DNA of 28,413 bases from a virus. The stretch is taken from IMG/VR virus record IMGVR_UViG_3300031227_000301, positions 1-28,413 of that record. One strand, given 5' to 3'. The translations under genes were made by a program, and so were the position numbers. Positions within the stretch are counted from its first letter, which is position 1; each line of letters starts with the position of its first letter. Shown piece after piece: positions 1 to 5,998 of the stretch. The notes under the pieces are model-generated. The model had not been told where the DNA came from, did not search any database, and saw only the letters and a list, made by a program, of their open reading frames with translations.

Positions 1-82
1 CGAGATTGGCACGGAGTGCGATCGCTGACCGTACTCGTTCTGTAAACTCCCTTTGTACTGTGTCGATAATCGACTGCTTCAT
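1..82 (-). CDS. Truncated small gene at window edge, unknown function
   Basis: Only the first 27 codons are present; the gene runs off the left edge. It starts at ATG (complement of 80-82) after a good ribosome binding site (GGAGG about 6 nt upstream on the minus strand), and the ATG overlaps the TGA of the preceding SLOG gene in an ATGA arrangement, which implies translational coupling. The visible N-terminus (MKQSIIDTVQREFTERVRSA) is charged and probably helical. No family can be named. It is the last visible member of the minus-strand operon that begins near 1510. Confidence 0.55.
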   Translation of the reverse strand, partial: MKQSIIDTVQREFTERVRSAIALRANL

Positions 83-816
83 CTCTGTCCTCCGCTGTTG
101 GTTTGTTTATGTAACGGCTCCAACCACTGGAACCTGCGATCGTTCGCCGGCAGTACCCCCTCGCCAGGCCCGAGCACGAATACCCGCAAGCCGACCTTCA
201 CGGCCGTCTCGATCATGTGCTTGGTCCCCCGGCTCTCACCGTCCCACACGGCGATCAGCGCGTCCGCTGCGGCTGCCATCTCCAGATTGCGGATCGGCCC
301 CGCCGACAGGCCGTGCTTGTCCCAATCAGCGGGGAACGTCCTCACCTGGATGTGACGGCTGTACGCCACCGACTCCCCGAGCTGATCGACGCCCTGGGCC
401 CCTCCGGAGAAGACCTCCGAGATCTCGAATCCCGCGAGGTCCACCGCAGCTCGGACGAGGGCGATGTCCTTGATCCCGCGGCTGCCGGCGATGATAGTCC
501 TCATGGGGCCGTCTCCTGCTCCGCAATGAAGAAGGGGGCAGGGGCCATCGCATACGTCGCAGGGTCCGCACTCGGACAAATCTACATCGAAAGGGGCGGA
601 GCTCTGCACGAATTTCATGATCTGGTCTCGGTGATCGTCCTTGATCAGTATGCGGATCTCGATAGCGTCTAAGAAAATGGCACCACTTGGGGGATAGATA
701 CGCCACTCTGGCCAACTGCACCACTTGTAGACGCTATCGTACTCATCTACACAACAGTAGCATTCCCGAGCGTCCCCTTTGCCACGACTCTTCAGATACA
801 GGACTCTTGTGTTCAT
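79..816 (-). CDS. SLOG-domain protein (DUF2493/YspA-like) with Cys-rich N-terminal extension
   Basis: The protein has 245 aa. Residues 105-220 read as a complete SLOG domain of the DUF2493/YspA type: MRTIIAGSRG at the domain start, then a GGAQGVD nucleotide-binding loop, then FPADWDKHGLSAGPIRN and a DGESRGTKHMI segment. SLOG domains are Rossmann-like folds thought to bind or process nucleotide-derived ligands; those in phages are mostly uncharacterised. Residues 1-104 are a different, Cys-rich region ending in closely spaced cysteines (CGPCDVCDGPC), possibly metal binding. Start 816 has a GGGAGG site about 7 nt upstream. A second ATG at 504, exactly where the SLOG domain begins, has its own AGGAG 8 nt upstream, so a 141-aa SLOG-only product may also be made. 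The gene lies 14 nt after its upstream neighbour. The SLOG assignment is firm; the biological role is not known. Confidence 0.8.
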   Translation of the reverse strand: MNTRVLYLKSRGKGDARECYCCVDEYDSVYKWCSWPEWRIYPPSGAIFLDAIEIRILIKDDHRDQIMKFVQSSAPFDVDLSECGPCDVCDGPCPLLHCGAGDGPMRTIIAGSRGIKDIALVRAAVDLAGFEISEVFSGGAQGVDQLGESVAYSRHIQVRTFPADWDKHGLSAGPIRNLEMAAAADALIAVWDGESRGTKHMIETAVKVGLRVFVLGPGEGVLPANDRRFQWLEPLHKQTNSGGQR

Positions 817-830
817 TTCACACCTCCCAG

Positions 831-1364
831 TCAGCTATCGCCGGCCGACGTCTGTATTGCATCCAGGATCATCCGCTCCGCGGTCATGTCCGACTCGCCT
901 GCAAGCGCCTCAAGGAACCGCTCCGCCTGCGACGGCGAGAGCAGGCCGCCTGGGGCCAGGGACTCCCAGTCGTCGCTGCCAGCCAGCTCGACGCCGACGG
1001 TGGCGCCGTGGAGGTATCCCTGGGCGCGGTACGGGCCTGCCCCGTCCGAGTCCATCTCCACGAACGTGGTCAGCGTCCCACCAAAGAGGATCCGCAACCG
1101 CTGCCGGAACGTCAGGCGCCGCGGGCGCAGCCGCAGGTAGTACGGGTTCACCGGCCCGGTCCGGACCTTCACCTTGCTGGTCTCGGTCTCCATCAGGGCA
1201 CCTCCATCCAAGTCACAGGGAACGCCCCAGGCTGCCTCGAAGGCGTCTACCTTACGGCGAAGGCCGAAGTTGTACGCCCACCTGGCCGCGCCGGCATGAC
1301 GCAACAGCGCGGTCCGCTGCCGGTCGTTGGGGTCCAGTTCGGTCTTGTAGGCGCGGTGGATCAC
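831..1364 (-). CDS. TnpB-like N-terminal HTH segment fused in frame to a phage protein of unknown function
   Basis: The reading frame gives 177 aa from GTG at 1364. That GTG overlaps the TGA of the upstream zinc-ribbon gene (GTGA), which supports this start over the longer open frame reaching 1478. Residues 1-45 (HRAYKTELDPNDRQRTALLR, then HAGAARWAYNFGLRRK) closely resemble the N-terminal helix-turn-helix region of IS200/IS605-family TnpB/OrfB proteins. Everything that would follow in TnpB, including the RuvC DED residues and the C-terminal zinc ribbon, is absent. From an internal ATG at 1193, which has its own GGAGGTG 5-6 nt upstream, the rest (120 aa, with a basic RPRRLTFRQRLRILFGG stretch) looks like an independent phage protein. 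It could be a true fusion, or a TnpB remnant running into a separate gene. Function is unknown; a DNA- or RNA-binding role for the N-terminus is inference. Confidence 0.6.
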   Translation of the reverse strand: MIHRAYKTELDPNDRQRTALLRHAGAARWAYNFGLRRKVDAFEAAWGVPCDLDGGALMETETSKVKVRTGPVNPYYLRLRPRRLTFRQRLRILFGGTLTTFVEMDSDGAGPYRAQGYLHGATVGVELAGSDDWESLAPGGLLSPSQAERFLEALAGESDMTAERMILDAIQTSAGDS

Positions 1365-1510
1365 TTGGCCGCCTTCTTTTTCTGCCTGCGTGGCCGGTTC
1401 CAATATGGAGATCGGCATTTCGGACAAGCAAGCACGGTAGACTTGCGGGGGATCCAGACGTGTCCGCATCGCAGGCACGTCAACTTCTGTGGGATTTTTA
1501 CTTTCGTCAT
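1361..1510 (-). CDS. 49-aa zinc-ribbon protein
   Basis: This is a very short gene. The translation begins MTKVKIPQKLTCLRCGHVWI and contains CLRC and CPKC knuckles 17 residues apart, followed by SPYWNRP and a lysine/arginine-rich tail. That is a rubredoxin-like four-cysteine zinc ribbon with a nucleic-acid-binding look. The start at 1510 has GGAGG 7 nt upstream on the minus strand. The TGA stop overlaps the GTG start of the TnpB-like gene by 4 nt. It is the first gene downstream of a clear minus-strand promoter (1529-1556), so it probably leads the operon. Small zinc ribbons of this sequence style are widespread in phages and mobile elements; the specific role is not known. Confidence 0.75.
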   Translation of the reverse strand: MTKVKIPQKLTCLRCGHVWIPRKSTVLACPKCRSPYWNRPRRQKKKAAK

Positions 1511-1528
1511 TTCGTCCTCCACGTCATA

Positions 1529-1556
1529 ACCATAGGGTACGGCGTATCTTTGTCAA
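1529..1556 (-). promoter_or_regulatory. sigma70-like promoter for the minus-strand zinc-ribbon/TnpB-like/SLOG operon
   Basis: On the minus strand, TTGACA (complement of 1551-1556) is followed after 16 nt by TATGGT (complement of 1529-1534). The ribosome binding site and ATG of the zinc-ribbon gene follow directly. The -35 is a perfect consensus and the -10 matches 4 of 6. Confidence 0.6.
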
Positions 1557-1582
1557 GCGGAAAAAGCAAACGGGAAAAAAGA

Positions 1583-1597
1583 TCGACGGGTCGTCGA
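1583..1597. promoter_or_regulatory. Palindromic operator candidate TCGACG-GGT-CGTCGA
   Basis: A perfect 6-bp inverted repeat with a 3-nt spacer lies between two divergent promoters. Its centre (1590) is 14 nt upstream of the plus-strand -35 box (1604). The same CGACG-N3-CGTCG palindrome, at the same 14-nt distance from a TTGAC -35 box, occurs at 5581-5593. Position just upstream of -35 fits an activator or a repressor overlapping polymerase. Confidence 0.5.
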
Positions 1598-1603
1598 ATT
1601 GTC

Positions 1604-1632
1604 TTGACCTGCCCATCTGCCTGCGGCATGCT
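1604..1632 (+). promoter_or_regulatory. sigma70-like promoter for the plus-strand small-gene block
   Basis: TTGACC (1604-1609), a 17-nt spacer and CATGCT (1627-1632) lie about 50 nt upstream of the first plus-strand gene. The -10 is weak (3 of 6), which would suit a promoter needing an activator at the adjacent palindrome. Confidence 0.45.
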
Positions 1633-1679
1633 GACCCCAGGATGAATGACCGCCCCCATGGGCACAACGAGGAGGAACC

Positions 1680-2117
1680 ATGGCAGATAACGAGAACCCA
1701 ACTGTCAACGATCTCTTGGCACTTGCCGAGGATTTCAACGAGATCATCAACGCGGTTGCCGATAAGGGCGGCGACCCGATCGGGTCGTTCTCTGTCTCTC
1801 CCAGCGGGTGGGGACCGGGATCTGTGACATTCGACTCCTGGGGACCTTCCTGGAACGACGACTGCGACGAGCGCGCCCAGGTGGACCCCCAGCGACGAGA
1901 GCGACGATCCCGATCTCGTATCCCTCAGCGTGCACATGATCGGGGAGATGGAGCAGCTCGGGGAAGCGGTTCTGGAGTTCGTGAGGCAGGCGCGTCACCC
2001 CAAACTCGGCGCCTGCGAGACCTGCATGCACTACGTGAGCGGTACCGGCACCTGGGGGCACTGCCCGAAGAAGGACGAGCGCAGACAGGACGGGGACTGG
2101 TGCGAGGACTGGGATGA
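1680..2117 (+). CDS. 5' part of a frameshifted small phage gene, unknown function
   Basis: ATG at 1680 follows a strong GAGGAGG site. The first about 69 codons look genuine (MADNENPTVNDLLALAEDFN, then an acidic and Trp-containing stretch to WNDDCDERAQVDP). After a run of five C (1886-1890) the same frame becomes Arg-rich and low in information (QRRERRSRSRIP onward) up to the stop at 2117, as expected for an out-of-frame GC-rich reading. Shifting +1 at the C run joins VDP directly to SDESDDPDLVSLSVHMIGE, which leads into the next entry. The real product is therefore probably a single protein of about 250 aa spanning 1680-2430. No family recognised. Confidence 0.5.
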   Translation: MADNENPTVNDLLALAEDFNEIINAVADKGGDPIGSFSVSPSGWGPGSVTFDSWGPSWNDDCDERAQVDPQRRERRSRSRIPQRAHDRGDGAARGSGSGVREAGASPQTRRLRDLHALRERYRHLGALPEEGRAQTGRGLVRGLG

Positions 2118-2430
2118 CGGGATCCGAAGCGCCTCAGACGAACAGGGAAAAGAGGAAGCCCCGCATCCACCGTACCCGATCCCTGGGCTACCGCAGTCGA
2201 TGCTCAAGGGCCGTGCCACCGTCGTCGAGGAGATCCTGGCCATCCGCAAGCGCAACACCATCCCGCCGACCGACACCGAGGTCCGGACCATGATGGACCA
2301 CTGCGAGCACGTCGCAGAGGAACGGATGGGCGTCTGTGAACAGGCATGCGCCGAGGATCACATGCGGATCTACCGCGCGCTACAGGAATTGCTGGACCTG
2401 CGCACTCTCAGCCGCGGAGGTGCCCCATGA
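1930..2430 (+). CDS. 3' part of the frameshifted gene: Cys-rich protein, unknown function
   Basis: The open frame from ATG 1930 encodes 166 aa beginning MHMIGEMEQLGEAVLEF. It holds a cysteine cluster (CETCMHY ... GHCPKKDERR ... GDWCEDW), the kind of four-Cys arrangement often seen in small phage zinc- or iron-binding proteins, and a helical C-terminus with further Cys/His (DHCEHVAEERMGVCEQACAE). There is no ribosome binding site at 1930 or at the in-frame GTG at 1924. The frame extends upstream in a sensible acidic sequence to the C run at 1886-1890, so it is more likely the continuation of the 1680 gene than a separate gene. Its stop (TGA at 2428-2430) overlaps the ATG of the next gene. Confidence 0.55.
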   Translation: MHMIGEMEQLGEAVLEFVRQARHPKLGACETCMHYVSGTGTWGHCPKKDERRQDGDWCEDWDDGIRSASDEQGKEEAPHPPYPIPGLPQSMLKGRATVVEEILAIRKRNTIPPTDTEVRTMMDHCEHVAEERMGVCEQACAEDHMRIYRALQELLDLRTLSRGGAP

Positions 2431-2837
2431 ATGAACGCCCTCCCATCGTCAGCATCGGGGCCGGAGACCTCAACAGGGTCCATTGCCAGCGGATCGGACG
2501 CGAAGACTTCATCTTCCGCCGGTACCCAACCCCCGCCGATCTCAAGCGCGCAGAGAACGATAACAAGCTCGTGGTCACGATCGTCGAAGACCGACTCCCC
2601 AGGGTCCGGACCACCGAGGAGACCCGCGCCTTTGTCGATGGCTTCCTTGGTGCCCTTGGCCTTGAGCGATCCGACTACCACGTCCTTGTGTGGGTCCACG
2701 GCATGAGCGAGGAGGAGGGCAGAGAACGCTGGGTTGCGGAGGTCCTTCGGCAGCGGTATATCCCGTTCAGCGTCCAGGCAGGGACCATACCAGGCGCAGG
2801 ACCGATCCCCAACTGTGAGGAGGTGCCCAATGGCTGA
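2427..2837 (+). CDS. Conserved-looking small protein, unknown function (136 aa)
   Basis: The start at 2427 is fixed by an ATGA overlap with the previous stop and by GGAGGTG 5 nt upstream. The product (MNERPPIVSIGAGDLNRVHC...) has a mixed alpha/beta look: short hydrophobic strands (KLVVTIVED, YHVLVWVHGM) alternating with charged helices. No catalytic motif or family is recognised. The tail overlaps the next gene by 8 nt. It belongs to the plus-strand block started by the promoter at 1604. Confidence 0.6.
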   Translation: MNERPPIVSIGAGDLNRVHCQRIGREDFIFRRYPTPADLKRAENDNKLVVTIVEDRLPRVRTTEETRAFVDGFLGALGLERSDYHVLVWVHGMSEEEGRERWVAEVLRQRYIPFSVQAGTIPGAGPIPNCEEVPNG

Positions 2838-3060
2838 GTGGATGATCATCGCTCTCTGGATCTACATGGTCGGGTTCCTCTTGGTTGGGATCGGAGTATC
2901 CGCCAAAGGCCATCGGCATGGCGACGGGGACCACGTTATTATGCTCACTACGCTGGAGGTTGCGGGCCTCTGGCCGCTCCTCATCATCGCTCTGGCGTTG
3001 TACTGGGCCGGGTGGCTGCTGGCCTCGTTCCTCGATCGCCGTGGCACGGGGACCCCATGA
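2830..3060 (+). CDS. Small two-helix membrane protein
   Basis: The product has 76 aa, starting at ATG 2830 after GAGGAGGTG. Two hydrophobic segments are obvious: about residues 4-24 (MIIALWIYMVGFLLVGIGVS) and about 44-66 (LWPLLIIALALYWAGWLLAS). They are separated by a short His/Asp-rich loop (GHRHGDGDH). The C-terminus is charged (FLDRRGTGTP). This is a typical small phage inner-membrane protein; a role in lysis (holin-like) or superinfection exclusion is possible but unsupported by neighbours. It overlaps both flanking genes. Confidence 0.6.
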   Translation: MAEWMIIALWIYMVGFLLVGIGVSAKGHRHGDGDHVIMLTTLEVAGLWPLLIIALALYWAGWLLASFLDRRGTGTP

Positions 3061-3272
3061 AGACCCCTCCCACCATCCGCGAGGCCCAGTGCCCGCGCTG
3101 CAAGCAATGGTCCCCGATCGCCTGGGACGACGCGATCCCCCCAGGCGGCTGGTGGTGGAAGGACTCTGCCGGCTGCCCCGAGTGCGGATACCCTGCCCTG
3201 GTCGAGAGCGAGTGCGAGACGCGGGAGGTCCCGATCCCGTGTCCACACCCGGAGCTGCCGTTCGATTCCTGA
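3057..3272 (+). CDS. 71-aa zinc-ribbon protein
   Basis: ATG 3057 overlaps the upstream TGA (ATGA). The protein (MKTPPTIREAQCPRCKQWSP...) contains CPRC and CPEC pairs about 27 residues apart with a Trp-rich linker (GGWWWKD), a standard four-Cys zinc ribbon. It ends with further Cys residues (SECETREVPIPC). Likely nucleic-acid or protein binding; no specific function can be assigned. Confidence 0.6.
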   Translation: MKTPPTIREAQCPRCKQWSPIAWDDAIPPGGWWWKDSAGCPECGYPALVESECETREVPIPCPHPELPFDS

Positions 3273-3317
3273 CCAGCGCAGCGTGCCCGCTTCCGAGAGG
3301 CAGCGATCCAATTCAAG

Positions 3318-3677
3318 ATGGCTATCGTCGACGACATCGGTCCACCGCCCAGATGGATCGCCGGGTTGTGGGAGAAGTTCTTGCGGCTGTTCAGCCAGAA
3401 GGAAGGCATCGAGGTAAGTTGTGGAGCCGTCACGAGGAGCAGCGGACCTGGGCTCGTGGAATACCTCACTCACGACGGGCCTCTCGACCCGACCCACGTC
3501 GGGATCGACTGGGCAGAGGGCTTCGAGCCCCCCGAGGTCGCCGCGGCCATAGCAGACCCGTCCCTGTTCGTCCTCCCCGGCGAGGACCCGGAGGACTGCC
3601 GCGGCTGCCCCGACGTCGGCTCCTGCGACAATGAGGCTGTCCCCCTGTGCCAGGTCGACGACGAGGAGGATCGATGA
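3318..3677 (+). CDS. Hypothetical Cys-containing protein (119 aa)
   Basis: ATG 3318 lies 45 nt after the previous gene with only a weak upstream purine stretch. The protein begins MAIVDDIGPPPRWIAGLWEK and ends in an acidic Cys cluster (DPEDCRGCPDVGSCDNEAVPLC). The four C-terminal cysteines may bind metal. Its stop overlaps the next ATG by 4 nt, which supports expression as part of the block. No family recognised; the start is less certain than for its neighbours. Confidence 0.5.
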   Translation: MAIVDDIGPPPRWIAGLWEKFLRLFSQKEGIEVSCGAVTRSSGPGLVEYLTHDGPLDPTHVGIDWAEGFEPPEVAAAIADPSLFVLPGEDPEDCRGCPDVGSCDNEAVPLCQVDDEEDR

Positions 3678-3829
3678 AGGAAGAGCTCTGCATCGAATGC
3701 GGCGAGCCTACTGGCCGCGCAGGCAGACACGACGACTCGCTCTACTGTGGGTGGTGTGGCGCTGGACCGTTCTGCGAGGAGTGCCTGGATGCCCACGAGG
3801 TGTTCTGCGACGCCAAGGACTCACCCTAG
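3674..3829 (+). CDS. 51-aa double zinc-knuckle protein
   Basis: ATG 3674 overlaps the upstream TGA. The short product contains CIEC, CGWC and CEEC pairs and a final Cys (MKEELCIECGEPTGRAGRHD, then LYCGWCGAGPFCEECLDAHE), in the style of a small treble-clef or cross-brace zinc finger. It ends the plus-strand block. Function unknown. Confidence 0.6.
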   Translation: MKEELCIECGEPTGRAGRHDDSLYCGWCGAGPFCEECLDAHEVFCDAKDSP

Positions 3830-3847
3830 ACAACCCCTGCACCGACA

Positions 3848-3861
3848 GGGCCGCGTGGCCC
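3848..3861. terminator. Small GC-rich hairpin between convergent blocks
   Basis: GGGCC-GCGT-GGCCC forms a perfect 5-bp stem with a 4-nt loop 18 nt after the last plus-strand stop. No T run follows, so it would be at most a weak or Rho-assisted terminator. The rest of 3830-4070, between convergent genes, holds nothing recognisable apart from a second 5-bp hairpin near 4053-4070. Confidence 0.3.
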
Positions 3862-4070
3862 GTAGCCCCCCACCAGCGCCGTTGACTGCGACGACGGCCC
3901 CGGATGCTCCCACCCCAAGCTACCAGGCCACACAGCGCCTCCTACCCCCTCACGCATCTGCGTCCCTGGCCCGGGACGTGCAAGCCCGCGCACGTAGCAC
4001 CGGCTGTCTGCAAATTCAACGTGAAATATTCCAAGGATGATAACCGAGGAGGTCCGCGCTCAGCAGCGGA

Positions 4071-4499
4071 TCATGCTCCCTCTTCGTCCTTCCATTCGGG
4101 GTGGGCATGGGCATTGACTTCGGCAAGGCCCTCCTGGGCCAGGGTCGTGTCCCCCGCGTCGTCCTCATGCAGAGCACTCCGCAGCGAGTCGATGACCATC
4201 GAGCCCTGCCACACTTGCATCCCGGCCTCTTCGATGTTCTGTGGCACACGCATTGTCTCGAAGAACGCCAGCGCCCTCTGCGCAGCCCGTCGCAATATCT
4301 CGATCTGTCGACAACTCCACCTCCTGTGCGCCTCTTCTTTCTTGCCTGGTTCCATATACGTGCCGCACATGAAATAATTGGCGTCGGGAATGGACTGCAA
4401 TTGTCCAATGCTCTTTTCGTAGACGTTCACGCGCGGTGCCCCGCAGAACGGGCAAGGTTCACGGGCGGCCAGAAGTTCCTCGTCGGTCATCCGGTGCAT
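4071..4499 (-). CDS. Zinc-ribbon-like protein with CPFC motif (142 aa)
   Basis: ATG at 4499 shares one base with the TGA of the upstream gene (TGATG) and has GGAGGTG about 5 nt upstream. The N-terminus (EELLAAREPCPFCGAPRVNV) has the CPFCG signature seen in Lar-type restriction-alleviation proteins and other small phage zinc ribbons, but the expected second CxxC is reduced to single cysteines (YFMCG, WSCRQ). The rest is helical and acidic. A Lar-like function is only a possibility. It is the last gene of the minus-strand operon 5507 to 4071. Confidence 0.55.
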   Translation of the reverse strand: MHRMTDEELLAAREPCPFCGAPRVNVYEKSIGQLQSIPDANYFMCGTYMEPGKKEEAHRRWSCRQIEILRRAAQRALAFFETMRVPQNIEEAGMQVWQGSMVIDSLRSALHEDDAGDTTLAQEGLAEVNAHAHPEWKDEEGA

Positions 4500-4723
4500 C
4501 AAGCACCTCCCTCCTCGTCCTCGTGCAGGGTGCGCAGTCGCTGCACCTCCGCTGCCGCGTCCCCGCAAGCCTCCTCCGCTGTCTCCAACTCCGCACCCAG
4601 CCGATCCACCTCACCCAGCAACAAGTGGACCGCCTCAATGTGCTTCGCCACCTTGAACATACCAGCGTGCGCTCCGCCCCACAGCTTCCGGATCTCGGCG
4701 ACCGTCAACGGCTTATCCATCAT
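4499..4723 (-). CDS. Short coiled-coil protein (74 aa)
   Basis: Start at ATG 4723 (first of two consecutive ATGs), overlapping the upstream TGA, with a GGGGAGG purine run 3-4 nt upstream. The product (MMDKPLTVAEIRKLWGGAHA...) is helical with a heptad-like second half (LLLGEVDRLGAELETAEEAC, AAAEVQRLRTLHEDEE), so it is probably a dimeric coiled coil. No function can be assigned. Confidence 0.5.
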   Translation of the reverse strand: MMDKPLTVAEIRKLWGGAHAGMFKVAKHIEAVHLLLGEVDRLGAELETAEEACGDAAAEVQRLRTLHEDEEGGA

Positions 4724-5085
4724 CCCCCTCCCCGCCATAGTTTGGTGACACCGCTTCCACTGTGCGGAGGCCGCGGCACGAATTCGAACGACATTGGTCC
4801 GCTGGGCTGGTATCCGCCCTCGACGCGTACACCGGGGACGCTGGCACTCATGCCGTCCACCGGCGTCCACCGCTTCCCGTCGAAGTAGTAGGGCCCCTTG
4901 CCTCTCGGGTTCCTGGTACTCCGACGCAATTGGCGCATCACACCAGTGGCCGCAACGGACACCATGCACCCCAAGCCCATCACCGGCAGATACTCCACCG
5001 GCACCACGAACCACATCCCGATCCCAAGCACCAGGGCCACCACGACGGCCAGGATGGCGAGCACCAACTTCGCTTTACTTCGCAT
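4720..5085 (-). CDS. Membrane protein with two N-terminal transmembrane helices and a soluble domain
   Basis: ATG 5085 shares a base with the upstream TGA (TGATG) and follows GGGAGGTGGGTG; a GTG one codon earlier is less well spaced. Residues about 6-26 (AKLVLAILAVVVALVLGIGM) and about 28-48 (VPVEYLPVMGLGCMVSVAAT) are hydrophobic. They are followed by a basic stretch (RQLRRSTRNPRGKG) and a soluble tail containing YYFDGKRWTPVDG, which resembles short beta-hairpin repeats in surface proteins. Topology would place the basic tail in the cytoplasm. Function unknown. Confidence 0.55.
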   Translation of the reverse strand: MRSKAKLVLAILAVVVALVLGIGMWFVVPVEYLPVMGLGCMVSVAATGVMRQLRRSTRNPRGKGPYYFDGKRWTPVDGMSASVPGVRVEGGYQPSGPMSFEFVPRPPHSGSGVTKLWRGGG

Positions 5086-5507
5086 CACCCACCTCCCGTC
5101 TCGTCATGGATAGCGATCGCCTTCCGCAGTGCGCCCATGTTGATCACCTGGACCACATTGCCAGGCTTCACCTCGATTGCAGGCATACCGAGACGCGTGA
5201 TCACCTTCCCGTCCTCAAACTCAGTCACCAGCGCTATCTCCACTTCGTCTGGATAGCCAGGGTGCTCCGCCGCGAACTCCCGGAGGACCTTCTCCTCCGC
5301 ATCGTTGATGGCCTTCTTTGTCGCCTGGAAGCACATGTCGACAGTCAGAGATGGGGGAAGCCTCACCTGGACCCAGATTATGAACTCATGGTTCGGTCCA
5401 CCACCGGTGCAGACCTCCCACAGCGCCCACCGAGGGTTCAGGTCCTGCGCTCTCGCTTTGGTGATAACTTCGGCGCCAGGGTCCTCCCGGCTCCCTCGAT
5501 ACTGCAT
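5085..5507 (-). CDS. Hypothetical protein, first gene of the 5507-4071 operon (140 aa)
   Basis: ATG 5507 follows GGAGGAGGCC. The sequence (MQYRGSREDPGAEVITKARA...) has beta strands (HEFIIWVQVRLPPSL), a charged helix (KKAINDAEEKVLREFAAEHP) and a strand-rich end (KVITRLGMPAIEVKPGNVVQ). No family recognised. It is transcribed from the promoter at 5545-5573, which shares an upstream palindrome with the promoter at 1604. Confidence 0.55.
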   Translation of the reverse strand: MQYRGSREDPGAEVITKARAQDLNPRWALWEVCTGGGPNHEFIIWVQVRLPPSLTVDMCFQATKKAINDAEEKVLREFAAEHPGYPDEVEIALVTEFEDGKVITRLGMPAIEVKPGNVVQVINMGALRKAIAIHDETGGG

Positions 5508-5544
5508 GGCCTCCTCCTCGCTGTTTCCTCGTCAACCTCCTCCA

Positions 5545-5573
5545 CCTCTACCGTCCCCGATTCCCCCTGTCAA
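5545..5573 (-). promoter_or_regulatory. sigma70-like promoter for the minus-strand 5507-4071 operon
   Basis: On the minus strand, TTGACA (complement of 5568-5573), a 17-nt spacer and TAGAGG (complement of 5545-5550). The -35 is perfect and the -10 weak (3 of 6), the same pattern as the plus promoter at 1604. Confidence 0.5.
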
Positions 5574-5580
5574 CTACTTT

Positions 5581-5593
5581 CGACGATCCGTCG
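5581..5593. promoter_or_regulatory. Palindromic operator candidate CGACG-ATC-CGTCG
   Basis: A perfect 5-bp inverted repeat with a 3-nt spacer, centred at 5587, exactly 14 nt upstream of the minus-strand -35 box. Read on the minus strand it is CGACGGATCGTCGAA; the site at 1584-1598 reads CGACGGGTCGTCGAA, one mismatch in 15. Confidence 0.5.
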
Positions 5594-5720
5594 CACTGGC
5601 CCAGGCGACCAGCCCCCGAACCTCACTGCCTCTTTCCCTCCTCGACTTGCTTCCCCCGCCGACCGTAGCTACGCTTCACCACAGGAACCATAACTACTAG
5701 ATTTCACAGGAGGAGACCAC

Positions 5721-5963
5721 ATGACTGCACTCTACGCCTACAAGATCAAGGTCAGGCATGGACAGCTCCAGGACGACGACAAGCGGATAGTCGTCCTCCG
5801 ACGCCTCAAGAAGGCTGGCTGCCTCCACCACCTCGACGACACCGAGTTGCATGTCGTCTGGTTCCCGCACTGCCAGCTCAACCACGATGATGTCGCCATT
5901 TGGATAGACCTCCTCGGGATGCTGATCGTCGACCGCCGGGACTGCTGCGAGCTGTTTGGATGA
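5721..5963 (+). CDS. Hypothetical small protein (80 aa)
   Basis: ATG 5721 follows AGGAGGAG with good spacing. The product begins MTALYAYKIKVRHGQLQDDD and is mixed alpha/beta with several His and Cys (GCLHHLDD, VVWFPHCQLNHDD, DRRDCCELFG). No family is recognised. It stands alone between the divergent operon at 5507 and the long non-coding region. A weak promoter (TTGCTT 5647-5652, 17 nt, TACGCT 5670-5675) may serve it. Confidence 0.55.
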   Translation: MTALYAYKIKVRHGQLQDDDKRIVVLRRLKKAGCLHHLDDTELHVVWFPHCQLNHDDVAIWIDLLGMLIVDRRDCCELFG

Positions 5964-5998
5964 GCGATCCCACCCTCAGCCACACCCACTCTCCATAT

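Noticed and set aside
1365-1478. Upstream extension of the TnpB-like open frame to ATG 1478
   Set aside because: This stretch lies over the zinc-ribbon gene in another frame; the GTGA overlap at 1361-1364 marks the real start.
687-1529. 280-aa plus-strand open frame
   Set aside because: Antisense to the minus-strand operon with promoter, ribosome binding sites and recognisable domains; no ribosome binding site of its own.
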